From: Mycobacterium heckeshornense
GTDB taxonomy: Bacteria > Actinomycetota > Actinomycetes > Mycobacteriales > Mycobacteriaceae
Length of the DNA: 64,000 nucleotides
Direction of reading: 5' to 3'
NCBI RefSeq assembly: GCF_016592155.1
Contig: NZ_AP024237.1
Coordinates: 1,426,001 to 1,490,000, forward strand
Shown here in pieces: positions 28,689 through 38,366 of the stretch. A model generated the notes under the pieces. That model was not told where the DNA came from, searched no databases, and saw only the letters and a list, made by a program, of their open reading frames with translations. Within the stretch, counting starts at the first letter, position 1, and every line of letters starts with the position of its first letter. The position numbers and the translations under genes were made by a program.

Positions 28689-29650
28689 CGGCATCAGACC
28701 TGGTCGATCTGGCCGGCGACGGAGTCCTGGTTGCCCGCCCCGGTGACACTTGGCTGCCCGACCGCAGCTGGAACCGCCCGGACTGGACAATCGCCGACTT
28801 GGAGGCGGCCAAGGCCGGTCGCAGGGTCTCGGTGGTGCTGCCGGCTCTCAACGAGGAAGAAACCATCGGATCGGTCATCGACAGCATCTCGCCGCTGGTC
28901 GGTGGGCTGGTCGACGAGCTGATCGTGCTGGACTCCGGCTCCACCGACGACACCGAGATCCGCGCCATCGCCGCCGGTGCCCGCGTCGTCACCCGGGAGC
29001 AGGCCCTGCCGGACGTTCCGCCGCGGCCGGGCAAGGGCGAGGTGTTGTGGCGTTCGCTTGCGGCCACCACGGGCGACGTCGTGGTCTTCGTCGACTCCGA
29101 CCTGATCGACCCCGACCCGATGTTCGTGCCGTGGCTGGTCGCCCCGCTGCTTACCGGTGATGGCATCCACTTGGTCAAGAGCTTCTATCGACGGCCGTTG
29201 AACGTCAGCGGCAGCGCGGGCGCCACCGGCGGAGGCCGGGTGACCGAACTGGTGGCGCGACCGCTGCTGGCGGCGCTGCGACCTGAGCTGGGGCATGTGT
29301 TGCAGCCGCTGGGCGGTGAGTACGCGGCCAGCCGGGAGCTATTGATGTCGCTGCCGTTCGCGCCGGGTTACGGCGTGGAGATCGGGCTGCTGGTCGACAC
29401 CTACGACCGGCTGGGTCTCGACGCAATCGCGCAGGTCAACCTCGGTGTGCGGGCGCACCGTAACCGGCCGCTGGCCGAGCTGGGTGCGATGAGCCGTCAG
29501 GTCATCGCCACGCTGTTGTCGCGCTGCGGCATCCCCGACTCTGGGGTCGGGTTGACCCAGTTCTTCGCCGACGGCGATGGTTACACCCCGCGCACGTGGC
29601 CCGTGTCGTTGGTGGACCGGCCGCCGATGAGTGCACTGCTTCCACGCTAA
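28685..29650 (+). CDS. gpgS: Glucosyl-3-phosphoglycerate synthase
   Basis: 321 residues (Rv1208 GpgS: 324). GT81-type retaining glycosyltransferase that joins glucose from UDP-glucose to 3-phosphoglycerate, the first step toward methylglucose lipopolysaccharides that modulate fatty acid synthesis. Visible motifs are VVLPALNEEETIGSV, VLDSGSTDDTE, the metal-binding DSDLIDPDP, PLGGEYAASRELL near the acceptor site, and VNLGVRAHRNRPL. The ATG overlaps the folP2 stop. The DivIVA-like gene follows after 44 bases. Cytoplasmic; no membrane segments are seen. Confidence 0.96.
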   Translation: MTASDLVDLAGDGVLVARPGDTWLPDRSWNRPDWTIADLEAAKAGRRVSVVLPALNEEETIGSVIDSISPLVGGLVDELIVLDSGSTDDTEIRAIAAGARVVTREQALPDVPPRPGKGEVLWRSLAATTGDVVVFVDSDLIDPDPMFVPWLVAPLLTGDGIHLVKSFYRRPLNVSGSAGATGGGRVTELVARPLLAALRPELGHVLQPLGGEYAASRELLMSLPFAPGYGVEIGLLVDTYDRLGLDAIAQVNLGVRAHRNRPLAELGAMSRQVIATLLSRCGIPDSGVGLTQFFADGDGYTPRTWPVSLVDRPPMSALLPR

Positions 29651-29694
29651 GACGCCCGCGACGGCGCGGCGCGGGATGAGGCAGGATCGTTGGC

Positions 29695-30030
29695 GTGGCG
29701 TTGGTGTTGCTGTATCTGGTGGTGCTGATTTTGCTGGCGCTTGTCCTGTTCGGCGTGGCCAGCCTCCTGTTCGGCCGCGGCGAACAGCTGCCGCCGCTGC
29801 CGCGGGCCACCACGGCAACCGTGCTGCCCGCCTCCGGTGTCACCGGCGCCGACGTCGAAGCGGTGAAATTCACCCAGGTGCTGCGGGGGTACAAGACCAG
29901 TGAGGTGGACTGGGTGCTGGATCGGCTCGGCCAGGAACTCGACCTGCTGCGCAGCCAGCTCGCGACGGCTACCTCCACGGCCGGGGCCGAAGACCGCGAA
30001 GACCTCCCAGACGACAAGGAACCGGGGTGA
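29695..30030 (+). CDS. Small membrane protein with DivIVA-type segment (Rv1209-like)
   Basis: 111 residues. It starts with a single membrane helix (VLLYLVVLILLALVLFGVAS), a Pro-rich linker, then VKFTQVLRGYKTSEVDWVLDRLGQELDLLRSQL, which resembles the lipid/coiled-coil motif of DivIVA-domain proteins (GY..SEVD). This suggests a membrane-anchored protein tied to cell-pole or envelope organisation, by analogy only. The GTG start at 29695 follows GGCAGGATCGTTG. The stop overlaps the tagA GTG as GTGA, and it lies in the folP2-gpgS gene string conserved with Rv1207-Rv1211. Confidence 0.85.
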   Translation: MALVLLYLVVLILLALVLFGVASLLFGRGEQLPPLPRATTATVLPASGVTGADVEAVKFTQVLRGYKTSEVDWVLDRLGQELDLLRSQLATATSTAGAEDREDLPDDKEPG

Positions 30031-30596
30031 CCGCGCCCGACGGCGGACTGATCCGCTGCCCGTGGGCGACCACCGAGCTGTACCGCGACTACCACGACCG
30101 TGAGTGGGGCCGTCCGGTGCGCGACGGGGTTGCGTTGTTCGAGCGGATGTGCCTGGAGGCCTTTCAGAGCGGACTGTCGTGGCTGATCATCCTGCGCAAG
30201 CGGGAGCACTTTCGGCGGGCCTTCGCAGGCTTCGACATCGAAACCGTCGCCGGCTACACCGACGCCGACGTGACCCGGTTGATGGCCGACGACACCATCG
30301 TGCGCAACCGGGCCAAGATCGAAGCCACCATCGCCAACGCGCGGGCGGCAGCGGCCCTGGGCTCCTCCGACGACCTAGCCGAGTTGCTGTGGTCGTTCGC
30401 GCCGCCCCCGCGGCCAAGGCCCGCCGACGCATCGGAAATCCCTTCGGCCACCGCCGAATCCACCGCCATGGCACGCGAACTCAAGCGGCGAGGGTTTCGG
30501 TTCGTCGGGCCCACCACCGCCTATGCCCTGATGCAGGCGAGCGGGATGGTCGACGACCACCTCAGCACCTGCTGGGTGCCTCTGTTGGCCCAGTAG
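30027..30596 (+). CDS. tagA: DNA-3-methyladenine glycosylase I
   Basis: 189 residues; removes 3-methyladenine from alkylated DNA. The family's zinc-binding residues are all present: Cys in LIRCPWAT near 11, His in YHDREWG near 23, and the C-terminal HLSTC (His-x3-Cys). ERMCLEAFQSGLSWLIILRKRE is the typical helix-hairpin region, and FRFVGPTTAYALMQASGMVDDH precedes the zinc pair. It is somewhat shorter than Rv1210 (204), the difference lying after the last zinc ligand. Start GTG at 30027 by overlap with the upstream stop. Confidence 0.94.
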   Translation: MTAPDGGLIRCPWATTELYRDYHDREWGRPVRDGVALFERMCLEAFQSGLSWLIILRKREHFRRAFAGFDIETVAGYTDADVTRLMADDTIVRNRAKIEATIANARAAAALGSSDDLAELLWSFAPPPRPRPADASEIPSATAESTAMARELKRRGFRFVGPTTAYALMQASGMVDDHLSTCWVPLLAQ

Positions 30597-30745
30597 GATT
30601 TCCCAGAACCGGGTCTTGTACACCCTGTCGGTCCCGATAGGGAACAATAGGGGGGTGAATTGGCAGTTCATTGCCGGGTATGGGGGGTCCCGGCCTGGAC
30701 AAGGTCCGTGATGTCGGGCCGGCTCGAACCTGGAGGGAGTACTCG

Positions 30746-30913
30746 ATGGCGGCGATGAAGCCCCGGACCGGAGACGGTCCTCTGGAAGCGACCAAGGAGG
30801 GGCGCGGCATCGTGATGCGGGTACCGCTAGAGGGCGGTGGTCGACTCGTCGTCGAGCTCACGCCCGACGAAGCCGCCGCACTGGGTGACGAACTGAAGGG
30901 CGTTACCAGCTAA
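30746..30913 (+). CDS. DUF3117 protein (Rv1211-like)
   Basis: 55 residues, one of the most conserved small actinobacterial proteins (MAAMKPRTGDGPLEATKEGR, then VMRVPLEGGGRLVVELTP). Function is unknown. The ATG at 30746 has GGAGGGAGTACTCG upstream. The 149-base gap before it suggests its own promoter; within it TCCCGATAGGGA (30632-30643) is a small palindrome of unknown meaning. It converges with glgM. Confidence 0.92.
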   Translation: MAAMKPRTGDGPLEATKEGRGIVMRVPLEGGGRLVVELTPDEAAALGDELKGVTS

Positions 30914-30956
30914 CCCGTCTCACCCAACCCATTGTGGGTCCGGCGAGCGGTCGCTG

Positions 30957-32120
30957 CTATGCGCACACCTTCCGGTAGATATCCAATGTCTGTTCAGCGA
31001 TGTGCGCCCACGAGAATTCGTCGATGCACCGCTGACGACCGGCCCGGCCGTAGCGCTCGGCTTTCTCTGGGTCGGCGACCAAGGCATTGACCGCGTCGGC
31101 CAGCCCCGCTTCATAACCGGCCGGATCGGCGGGGTCGTAATTCACCAGCGACCCGGTGATTCCGTCGGCCACCACCTCCGGTATCCCGCCGACATCTGAG
31201 GCTACCACCGCGGTCGCGCAGGCCATTGCCTCGAGGTTGACGATACCCAGCGGTTCGTAGACCGATGGACACACGAAAACCATTGCAGAAGAAAGTATTT
31301 CACGTATCTGCCCGATGGGCAGCATCTCCCGGACCCAGAACACACCGGTGCGCTCACGGGCCAGTGCGGTTACCGCGGTGGCTACCTCTGCGGCGATCTC
31401 CGCGGTGTCGGGGGCGCCGGCGCAGAGCACCAGCTGGATGTCGGGGCTGAACCGGTGCCCGGCGGCCAGCAGGTGCGCGACCCCTTTTTGCCGGGTGATC
31501 CGCCCGACGAACGCCACGATCGGCCGACTGCGGTCCACGCCGAGCCGGGCTAGCACGGATTCGTCGCCTTGGGGATGGGCCGGATGCCACACGTCGGTGT
31601 CAATTCCGTTGCGCACCACATGCACTCGGCTCGGATCCAGCGCCGGGTACAGGCGCAGCACGTCGTCGCGCATGTCGGAGCTGACCGCGATGACGGCGTC
31701 GGCGGCGTTCAGCGCGGTGCCCTCCACCCACGACGACACCCGGTAGCCGCCGCCAAGCTGTTCGGCCTTCCACGGCCGCAACGGCTCCAGCGAGTGCGCG
31801 GTCGCCACATGCGGGATGTCATAAAGCAAGGCGGCCAGATGACCGGCCAGGCCGGTGTACCACGTGTGCGAGTGAACGACATTTGCGCCCGCGGCGGCGT
31901 GGGCCATCACCAAGTCGGTGGACAACGTCGCCAGCGCCGGGTTGGCGCCACGCAGTCGCGGGTCGGGCTGGTGCGCGGACGCCGTCGGGCGAGGAGCGCC
32001 CATGCAGTGCACGTCGACCTCGCACAGGCGGCGCAGCTGCGCGACGAGCTCGGTGACGTGCACGCCGGCACCGCCGTAGACCTCCGGCGGGTACTCCCGG
32101 GTCATCATCGCCACGCGCAT
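30957..32120 (-). CDS. glgM: Alpha-maltose-1-phosphate synthase (GT4 glycosyltransferase, annotated glgA in M. tuberculosis)
   Basis: 387 residues, equal to Rv1212c. GT4 glycosyltransferase using ADP-glucose (and glucose-1-phosphate) to build maltose-1-phosphate for the GlgE route to alpha-glucans. Seen: MMTREYPPEVYGGAGVHVTEL with the nucleotide-sugar glycine loop, VVHSHTWYTGLAGH, FVGRITRQKGVAHLLAAG, and the EX7E region VCPSVYEPLGIVNLEAMACATAVV. The ATG at 32120 starts the conserved N-terminus. It is divergent from glgC, which makes its ADP-glucose, with 178 bases between, so the pair shares a control region. Confidence 0.94.
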   Translation of the reverse strand: MRVAMMTREYPPEVYGGAGVHVTELVAQLRRLCEVDVHCMGAPRPTASAHQPDPRLRGANPALATLSTDLVMAHAAAGANVVHSHTWYTGLAGHLAALLYDIPHVATAHSLEPLRPWKAEQLGGGYRVSSWVEGTALNAADAVIAVSSDMRDDVLRLYPALDPSRVHVVRNGIDTDVWHPAHPQGDESVLARLGVDRSRPIVAFVGRITRQKGVAHLLAAGHRFSPDIQLVLCAGAPDTAEIAAEVATAVTALARERTGVFWVREMLPIGQIREILSSAMVFVCPSVYEPLGIVNLEAMACATAVVASDVGGIPEVVADGITGSLVNYDPADPAGYEAGLADAVNALVADPEKAERYGRAGRQRCIDEFSWAHIAEQTLDIYRKVCA

Positions 32121-32298
32121 ACCGGCACGCTAGCGGCCCGGTGAGGAGTCGGGCCATCCGATCTACTGGTTTGCCCCTGCGATGTGGCGGCAATACTTAG
32201 GGCGAGCCGCGCCAAATTCCTTGACGGGCAGTCCGTCAACGTGGGCGAATCGAGCCAATGCCCTGGCAGGGGCTCACAGCGGCCGATAGGTTTGAGCC

Positions 32299-33513
32299 AT
32301 GAGGGAAGCGCCACATGTGCTGGGCATCGTCCTGGCCGGGGGGGAGGGCAAGCGGCTTTATCCGTTAACCGCGGACCGGGCCAAGCCCGCGGTTCCCTTT
32401 GGCGGCGCCTACCGGTTGATCGACTTCGTATTGTCCAATCTCGTCAACGCCCGATACCTGCGGATCTGCGTTCTCACGCAATACAAGTCGCACTCCCTCG
32501 ACCGCCACATATCGCAGAACTGGCGGCTCTCCGGCTTGGCCGGTGAATACATCACTCCGGTCCCTGCGCAGCAGCGACTCGGCCCACGCTGGTACACCGG
32601 CTCCGCCGACGCGATCTATCAGTCGATGAACCTCATCTACGACGAGGACCCCGACTACATAGTGGTTTTCGGGGCCGATCACGTGTACCGGATGGACCCC
32701 GAGCAGATGGTGCGGTTCCACATCGACAGCGGCGCGGGCGCGACGGTGGCTGGCATCCGGGTGCCCCGCTCGGAGGCGACGGCGTTCGGGTGCCTCGACG
32801 CCGACGACTCCGGTCGCATCCGCAGCTTTGTGGAGAAGCCCGCCGACCCGCCCGGCACGCCCGACGATCCGGAGTCCACGTTCGTGTCGATGGGCAACTA
32901 CATCTTCACCACCAAGGTGCTCATCGACGCGATCCGCGCCGACGCCGAGGACGAGAATTCCGACCACGACATGGGCGGTGACATCATCCCCCGGCTGGTG
33001 GCCGACGGGTTAGCCGCGGTCTACGACTTCTCCGACAACGAGGTGCCGGGCGCCACCGACCGAGACCGGGGCTACTGGCGTGACGTCGGGACTTTGGACG
33101 CGTTCTACGACGCGCACATGGATCTGGTGTCGGTGCATCCGGTGTTCAATCTCTACAACAAGCGCTGGCCGATCCGCGGTGCGACCGAAAACCTGGCCCC
33201 GGCGAAGTTCGTCAACGGCGGGTCGGCGCAGGAGTCGGTGGTCGGTGCGGGCAGCATCATCTCCGCGGCGTCGGTGCGCAATTCGGTGCTGTCGTCGAAC
33301 GTGGTTGTGGACGACGGCGCGATCGTCGAAGGCAGTGTGATCATGCCCGGCACCCGGGTGGGCCGCGGCGCCGTGGTGCGCCACGCGATCCTGGACAAGA
33401 ATGTGGTCGTCGGGCCCGGCGAGATGGTCGGCGTCGACTTGGAAAAGGACCGGGAACGCTTCGCGGTCAGCGCTGGCGGCGTGGTTGCGGTCGGCAAAGG
33501 GGTGTGGATCTAG
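32299..33513 (+). CDS. glgC: Glucose-1-phosphate adenylyltransferase
   Basis: 404 residues, as in Rv1213. Makes ADP-glucose for glycogen and capsular glucan. Conserved motifs are [14 protein letters not shown] (nucleotide loop with an activator-site Arg/Lys), [29 protein letters not shown]-type ([13 protein letters not shown]), [24 protein letters not shown], and [18 protein letters not shown], then the C-terminal beta-helix. The ATG at 32299 is preceded by TTTGAGCC, so the ribosome site is weak and the mRNA may be near-leaderless. It ends 4 bases from the stop of the convergent methyltransferase-like gene. Confidence 0.96.
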   Translation: MREAPHVLGIVLAGGEGKRLYPLTADRAKPAVPFGGAYRLIDFVLSNLVNARYLRICVLTQYKSHSLDRHISQNWRLSGLAGEYITPVPAQQRLGPRWYTGSADAIYQSMNLIYDEDPDYIVVFGADHVYRMDPEQMVRFHIDSGAGATVAGIRVPRSEATAFGCLDADDSGRIRSFVEKPADPPGTPDDPESTFVSMGNYIFTTKVLIDAIRADAEDENSDHDMGGDIIPRLVADGLAAVYDFSDNEVPGATDRDRGYWRDVGTLDAFYDAHMDLVSVHPVFNLYNKRWPIRGATENLAPAKFVNGGSAQESVVGAGSIISAASVRNSVLSSNVVVDDGAIVEGSVIMPGTRVGRGAVVRHAILDKNVVVGPGEMVGVDLEKDRERFAVSAGGVVAVGKGVWI

Positions 33514-33517
33514 GGGC

Positions 33518-34192
33518 TCACCATAGGTAGGGCACCAGGTGGTAGCGCACCTGCTGCAGGTACTCGCGGTATCCACCGAGTCGCTGCGCGAGCAACTGTT
33601 CTTCGTCGCGGATGCGAAGCACCAATGCGACCAGTCCGGGTACGACGAAGACGAGTCCGCAGTACGAGCCGAGCGCAAGCGGGGTGCCCACCATCAAGAT
33701 GACGTTGCCGGTGTACATCGGGTGTCGCACTAGCCCGTAGAGGCCGGTGGTGACGAGTTGCTGGTCTTCCTCCACGGTGACGTTGGCGGCTGCATAGCTG
33801 TTTTGGATGATCACCAGCATTGCGACGCCGAGGCCGATCGCGACCAGTACATCGCCGACCAGCGACACTGTCGCCGGCACCGGCGACCAGCCAAAGCGGT
33901 GGTCCAGTGCGCTGACCACGAACATGGCCGCAAAGCAGATGAACAACCCGGCGATAACGATCCGCTGCAGCGTTCTGGTCTCCGCCAATGGTCCGGCACG
34001 CATCCGCCGTTCCAGCGCGGCTGGGTTCGTCCGCAACAGATAGATGCTGGGAAGCCAAGTGGAAAGCGCGAACACGGCGAGAAATACCCAGGCCTGCCAA
34101 TAGTGCAAGGTACCTGCCGGCAAGAACAACATCACGCCGAACACGAGCAGGCCTAAGGCAGCCGAGAGTGCGCCTTTACCAAAGGTTTTCAT
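33518..34192 (-). CDS. Isoprenylcysteine-carboxyl-methyltransferase-like membrane protein (Rv1216c-like)
   Basis: 224 residues, same size as Rv1216c. Several membrane helices, then the family motif VTVEEDQQLVTTGLYGLVRHPMYTGN and a C-terminal RIRDEEQLLAQRLGGYREYLQQVRYHLVP typical of ICMT/NnrU-like SAM methyltransferases. The true substrate in bacteria is unknown. The ATG at 34192 lies 10 bases after the ABC permease stop, so it is the last gene of the TetR-ABC operon and may modify a lipid or the exported compound (inference). Confidence 0.88.
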   Translation of the reverse strand: MKTFGKGALSAALGLLVFGVMLFLPAGTLHYWQAWVFLAVFALSTWLPSIYLLRTNPAALERRMRAGPLAETRTLQRIVIAGLFICFAAMFVVSALDHRFGWSPVPATVSLVGDVLVAIGLGVAMLVIIQNSYAAANVTVEEDQQLVTTGLYGLVRHPMYTGNVILMVGTPLALGSYCGLVFVVPGLVALVLRIRDEEQLLAQRLGGYREYLQQVRYHLVPYLW

Positions 34193-34202
34193 GCAGCTCT
34201 CC

Positions 34203-35849
34203 TCAACAACGCAGATCCCGACGTCGAAATGCCGCAAGTCCCGACGCGATCAGCGCCGCATCGGTCAGCAGCAACCACAGCAGCGGAACCGGTGTGAAGT
34301 TGCCGTCGCCCGCCCGCGGTATGTGAGTGAAGGGCTCTAGATCCAAAACCCATTGCGCAGAACCCGACAACGAGCCAAGCAGGTACAGCGCGACGAACCC
34401 GACGAGCACACCCCACGCCACTGACGCAAGCCGCGGCATCAGTCCGAACAGTGCAGCCGTGACCGCTGCGAGCAGCCACACGGCGGGCAGCTGTACGGCC
34501 GCAGTGCCGACGACCGTGGACAGCTTGCCGCCTACGTCACCGGCCGCTGTGCCGTAGCTGAGCCCAGCCGCTATCCCCGCAAGCACCATGGCGACCGCCG
34601 GCCCGGCGATTGCCATAGTCAAATGAGTTGCTGCCCAATGGATTCGACCCACAGCGCCAGCCAATATCGTTTCGGCTCGCTGGCTGGTCTCCTCTTGGTG
34701 CAGTCGCAAGCTGAGTGAGATGCTGAACGCGGCCGCTGCCATCCCCAGCATGGTGAATGCCACCGTGATGAAAGCCTGCTCCAGTGCACCGGTGCCGCCC
34801 ATGCGCGCCACGATGTCGCGGGCAGCGGAGCTGCCGATCTCGTCGCCGACACCGTGCACGATGCTGCCGATCAGCAAGCCGTAAAGACACAGCCCGACGG
34901 TCCAGATCAGCACCGCACCACGGTCTAGCCGCCACGCCAAGCCGGCCGCGCCGCGCAGCGACCAGCCGGCCTTCCCGGGTCCCGGACGTTCGGCGATCAA
35001 TCCCGCGCCAACGTCGCGCCGCGCCAACAGCAGGTAGGCCACGACGATCAGCACGACGGTCGTCAGCAGGTGTAGTGAGAGCACCCACCAGCGGTCCCCG
35101 GCATACGGGCGCACCTGCAACGACCAGCCCAGCGGCGACAGCCACGAAAGTGCACCGGAGCCGGCGTCACCGATGGCGCGCAGCGAAAACGCAACCGCCA
35201 GCACCGCGAAGGCCGCGCTGCGGGTAAAGCGGGCGCTGGGTGACAGTTGTGCCGCCACCGCTGCCACGGCGGTGAACACGAGACCGGATGCGGCCAGCGC
35301 CGCGCCAAAGGCAAGCGATCCGCCGGAAGGCACGTTGGTGCTCAGCAGGCCGGCGGCACCGATCGCGCCGGTGGCAATTGAGGCCCCGGACGACAACAGC
35401 AAGGCAGCCGTCAGACTGGCGTATCGGCCGACCGACGTCGAGTCGAGCAACTCGGCCCGGCCGGTCTCTTCGTCGGCGCGGGTATGGCGAATCACCGTGA
35501 GGATCACCGCGATAGCGATCAGCAGATGGAACATCCCGGCCTTCCAGACGCCGACGGCGCCGAGGTTGTCCGCATAGATTTGCCCGTAGAGCGCCCGCTG
35601 GGCCGGGCTGGCCATGATCGAGGCCGCAAACGCAGCCCGGGCGGCCTGGTCCGGATACACCTTCTCGATGCTGCCGACGTACACAGTCGCCAACGGCACC
35701 GACAGCAGCAGCACCCACAGCGGCAGCACGATGCGGTCACGGCGCAGATACAGCCGGAGAAGCCCAAGTGTTCCGGAAAAGTTCCATTTCCGCGCCGGCG
35801 ACGCCTGGTGAGCAGGTCGGTGCGGTCGGTCCAGCGTGGCTGTCGTCAT
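34203..35849 (-). CDS. ABC exporter permease (Rv1217c-like)
   Basis: 548 residues from the ATG at 35849, equal to Rv1217c. Twelve or so hydrophobic segments in two blocks with [20 protein letters not shown] at the start; the layout is that of anthraquinone/tetronasin-type ABC-2 permeases. With the ATPase encoded just upstream (ATGA overlap of stop and start) it forms the Rv1218c-Rv1217c multidrug exporter, reported in M. tuberculosis to pump several inhibitor classes. The frame stays open upstream into the ATPase gene, but the overlap start is the conserved one. Confidence 0.93.
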   Translation of the reverse strand: MTTATLDRPHRPAHQASPARKWNFSGTLGLLRLYLRRDRIVLPLWVLLLSVPLATVYVGSIEKVYPDQAARAAFAASIMASPAQRALYGQIYADNLGAVGVWKAGMFHLLIAIAVILTVIRHTRADEETGRAELLDSTSVGRYASLTAALLLSSGASIATGAIGAAGLLSTNVPSGGSLAFGAALAASGLVFTAVAAVAAQLSPSARFTRSAAFAVLAVAFSLRAIGDAGSGALSWLSPLGWSLQVRPYAGDRWWVLSLHLLTTVVLIVVAYLLLARRDVGAGLIAERPGPGKAGWSLRGAAGLAWRLDRGAVLIWTVGLCLYGLLIGSIVHGVGDEIGSSAARDIVARMGGTGALEQAFITVAFTMLGMAAAAFSISLSLRLHQEETSQRAETILAGAVGRIHWAATHLTMAIAGPAVAMVLAGIAAGLSYGTAAGDVGGKLSTVVGTAAVQLPAVWLLAAVTAALFGLMPRLASVAWGVLVGFVALYLLGSLSGSAQWVLDLEPFTHIPRAGDGNFTPVPLLWLLLTDAALIASGLAAFRRRDLRC

Positions 35850-36781
35850 GCCGATACCTCCTGCCTGCTGTGGTCCCGTTGGCCGTCGACGCCGTAGTGG
35901 CGCAGGAAGAGTTCCTCCAGGGTCGGCGGCTGACTGACCAGGCTGCGCACACCGGCGTCGCCGAGAACCCGTATCAGCTCGCCGAGGCTTTCGCTGTCGA
36001 CGTGGGCACGCACGGTTTTGCCTTCGACGCTGACGTTTTCGACACCTTTGATTCGTGTGAGATCGCCTGGGTCGCCGATCATTTCGGCCTTGATTGAGGT
36101 TCGGCTGAGATGGCGCATGTCGTCCAGGGAACCGCTCTCGACGGTCTTGCCGGCCCGGATGATGGTCACTCGATCGCAGACCGCCTCGGTTTCGGCCAGG
36201 ATGTGGCTGGACAGCAGTATGGTCACGCCGCGATCGCGTGCTTCGCGCACGCACTCTTGAAAGACATGCTCCATCAACGGGTCTAGGCCACTGCTGGGCT
36301 CATCGAGCAGCAGTAGTCGTGCCTGCGAGGAAAACGCGGATATCAGCGAAACCTTCTGGCGATTGCCCTTCGAATACGTGCGGGCCTTCTTGCGTGGATC
36401 GAGGTCGAAGCGTTCGATCAATTCCGCACGCCGCTTCTCATCGATGCCGCCGCGCATGCGGGCCAGCAAGTCGATCGTCTCCCCGCCGGTGAGATTCGGC
36501 CACAAAGTCACATCGCCTGGCACATAGGCGATCTGGCGATGTAGCTCCACAGCGTCGGTCCATGGGTCGCCGCCCAGCAGGCGGGCTGTGCCTCCGTCGG
36601 CTTTCACGACACCGAGCAGAATGCGGATGGTCGTCGACTTGCCCGCACCGTTGGGGCCGAGGAAGCCATGCACCTCGCCCTCGCGCACTGTGAGTTCTAA
36701 CCCATCCAGAGCCCGCACTGCGCCGAAGCTTTTTCTTAGGCCGTGAATTTCGATAGCAGCTTGACGGTCGTCAACTGACAT
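35846..36781 (-). CDS. ABC exporter ATP-binding protein (Rv1218c-like)
   Basis: 311 residues, as Rv1218c. Walker [12 protein letters not shown] near 43, Q-loop region [15 protein letters not shown], signature YSKGNRQKV (a divergent LSGGQ typical of DrrA-type ATPases), Walker [15 protein letters not shown] and the switch HIL. A C-terminal ~80-residue regulatory tail is present ([20 protein letters not shown]). It powers the adjacent permease at the inner membrane. The start overlaps the end of the TetR gene by 11 bases and the stop overlaps the permease start by 4, so the three are one transcript. Confidence 0.95.
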   Translation of the reverse strand: MSVDDRQAAIEIHGLRKSFGAVRALDGLELTVREGEVHGFLGPNGAGKSTTIRILLGVVKADGGTARLLGGDPWTDAVELHRQIAYVPGDVTLWPNLTGGETIDLLARMRGGIDEKRRAELIERFDLDPRKKARTYSKGNRQKVSLISAFSSQARLLLLDEPSSGLDPLMEHVFQECVREARDRGVTILLSSHILAETEAVCDRVTIIRAGKTVESGSLDDMRHLSRTSIKAEMIGDPGDLTRIKGVENVSVEGKTVRAHVDSESLGELIRVLGDAGVRSLVSQPPTLEELFLRHYGVDGQRDHSRQEVSA

Positions 36782-37421
36782 TGGCTTCTCCTTGATCGGC
36801 TCGGCCTTCTGCTTGGGCGAGAAATGCGTCGTACATGGTCCGGTCCGCCATCAGGCCTTCGGTAGAGACCTCGAGGGCCGGCAGCACCATGTCACGCGCG
36901 TAATCGCGCAGCACTGCCCGCAGATCCGTAGGGGTTTCGTGCATCTGCAGATACAACAGAAAGCCGCCGCCACTGGTGATAGCCAGATACTTGGCCCTGG
37001 CCGCTGGATCGCGGCTGGGTTTGATGGTGCCGGCCCGCACACCCTCTTCGAGATATTGCTCGGTGTTGTCGATCATCCTGTGCCACAACATTTTTGCTAA
37101 CTCGCCACCGGACATCATGCTGCGGACCAGGTAAGCCATCATCGGCGCGTACGATTCGATTTCGGCCATCTGCGCAAACCAGGTGGCCGGATCATTGGAT
37201 CGCACGGCCTCGGACTTTTCGCTGCGGATCTGCTCGGCGACGTAGTCGTCGCAGGCTTTGCGCAGGCCTTCCTTGGAGCCGAAGTGGTGGATCACCAGCG
37301 CGGCGCTCACCCCTGCCGCTTCGGCGATCCTTCGCAGTCCGACGTCGAACCCATGCTCACCGAACTGCTCGATGGCCGCATCGCGAATCCGGGCGGCCGC
37401 GGTCAGATCGGCTGAACGCAT
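36771..37421 (-). CDS. TetR-family repressor of the ABC efflux operon (Rv1219c-like)
   Basis: 216 residues (Rv1219c: 212). The N-terminal HTH reads [43 protein letters not shown]; the C-terminal ligand domain ([20 protein letters not shown]) matches the Rv1219c structure family. The ATG at 37421 lies inside a perfect palindrome TGAACGCATGTTCA, and a second copy sits 20 bases away, so autoregulation of the whole operon is very likely. In M. tuberculosis Rv1219c represses Rv1218c-1217c. The ligand is unknown. Confidence 0.93.
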   Translation of the reverse strand: MRSADLTAAARIRDAAIEQFGEHGFDVGLRRIAEAAGVSAALVIHHFGSKEGLRKACDDYVAEQIRSEKSEAVRSNDPATWFAQMAEIESYAPMMAYLVRSMMSGGELAKMLWHRMIDNTEQYLEEGVRAGTIKPSRDPAARAKYLAITSGGGFLLYLQMHETPTDLRAVLRDYARDMVLPALEVSTEGLMADRTMYDAFLAQAEGRADQGEANVS

Positions 37422-37446
37422 GTTCAATAGACTAAACGCACGTTCA
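37413..37446. promoter_or_regulatory. Paired palindromic TetR operator at the repressor start
   Basis: TGAACGCATGTTCA at 37413-37426 is a 5-bp-arm inverted repeat (TGAAC/GTTCA) that contains the start codon. TAAACGCACGTTCA at 37433-37446 is a near-copy with one arm altered. Centre-to-centre distance is 20 bases, two helical turns, so two repressor dimers could bind on the same face. This placement would block transcription of the TetR-ABC operon. Confidence 0.75.
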
Positions 37447-37479
37447 GCCTGCGGTCAAGGGGGCGGCCCGTAAGCGATT

Positions 37480-37500
37480 CGTAAAAACTCGTAAAAACTC
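37480..37500. repeat. Tandem 10-bp repeat at the end of the O-methyltransferase gene
   Basis: CGTAAAAACT occurs twice in direct tandem just outside and into the stop codon of the convergent-side O-methyltransferase gene. It is A-rich against a GC-rich background. Function is not evident; it may simply be a small duplication. Confidence 0.6.
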
Positions 37501-38167
37501 AGTCGCGGACCGCGGCCAGCAGTCCGTCCCCGAGCGGTACCAATGCGGGCGTAAGGCGTTCGTCTTCGGCGATGAGCCTCGCCGCCTCGCGCACCGCTGC
37601 CACCTCCGCATCATGTGCGGCAGGGTCGTTGGCCCGGCCGCCCAGCGCCGCCCGATGCACGACCGCGACACCGCCCGAGCGGAGCAGGCGCACGCCCTCG
37701 ACGACGTAATCCGGCTGGTCGACGGGATCGGCGTCGATGAATACCAGGTCGTAGGACTCGTCGGCAAGCCGGGTCAGTACCTCTTGCGCGCGCCCGCTTA
37801 TCAGACGTGTGCGTGACGGCGCGATGCCAGCCTCGGCGAAGGCTTGTTTGGCGATCCGCTGGTATTCCGGCTCGATATCGATCGTGGTCAAGACACCGTC
37901 GTCGCGCATACCCGACAACAGCCACAACCCACTGACCCCCGCGCCGGTGCCCACTTCCACGACGGCCTTTCCGCCGCTGAGCTTGACCAGCACGCTCAGC
38001 AGTGCGCCGACCGCGGGTGTGACGGCGTCGGCCCCGATTTCCGCCGCGCGGTCGCGGGCCGCAGCGAGGATCGCATCCTCAGAGATCGAGCCCTCGGCGT
38101 GCGCCAACAGGGATTCGGCCCGGCTCGCCGGGACCGCCTGGCCCGAAGTGTGGTTGGTGCTGGCCAT
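37499..38167 (-). CDS. SAM-dependent O-methyltransferase (Rv1220c-like)
   Basis: 222 residues from the ATG at 38167 (Rv1220c: 215). Class I methyltransferase of the catechol/caffeoyl type with SAM-binding [18 protein letters not shown] near residue 68, acidic [10 protein letters not shown], and the metal-site region [17 protein letters not shown]. The substrate is unknown; Rv1220c-type enzymes are small and soluble. It is transcribed in the same direction as the TetR operon, upstream of it, and divergent from sigE with 199 bases between. Confidence 0.92.
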   Translation of the reverse strand: MASTNHTSGQAVPASRAESLLAHAEGSISEDAILAAARDRAAEIGADAVTPAVGALLSVLVKLSGGKAVVEVGTGAGVSGLWLLSGMRDDGVLTTIDIEPEYQRIAKQAFAEAGIAPSRTRLISGRAQEVLTRLADESYDLVFIDADPVDQPDYVVEGVRLLRSGGVAVVHRAALGGRANDPAAHDAEVAAVREAARLIAEDERLTPALVPLGDGLLAAVRD

Positions 38168-38303
38168 GCCCGCAGCGTAGGTGCAATCGAAGTCGCACCC
38201 TGACAGGCGCGCCCGGCCCGATAGCGTCGACACGCCCGGACGCGTCCAGTGTTCAACGTCACACACCGGGGAATAGCCGCACTACAGTAGGGGTGCGGTC
38301 CCG

Positions 38304-38324
38304 TTTCTCAGTGAAAGCTCAGTC
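38304..38324 (+). promoter_or_regulatory. Candidate MprA-type direct repeat upstream of sigE
   Basis: TTTCTCAGTGAAAGCTCAG contains two CTCAG units 11 bases apart (38307-38311 and 38318-38322), about 45 bases before the sigE start. The MprA response regulator is known to bind loosely conserved direct repeats of this kind ahead of sigE in M. tuberculosis. Assignment is by resemblance and position. Confidence 0.45.
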
Positions 38325-38366
38325 TGCTCATATGCCGGCCACACGCCGATACGCGACGGTATCTGC

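Noticed and set aside
30632..30643. Palindrome TCCCGATAGGGA upstream of the DUF3117 gene
   Set aside because: Only 4-base arms, single copy, half-sites in the wrong orientation for a DosR box; too weak to call an operator.
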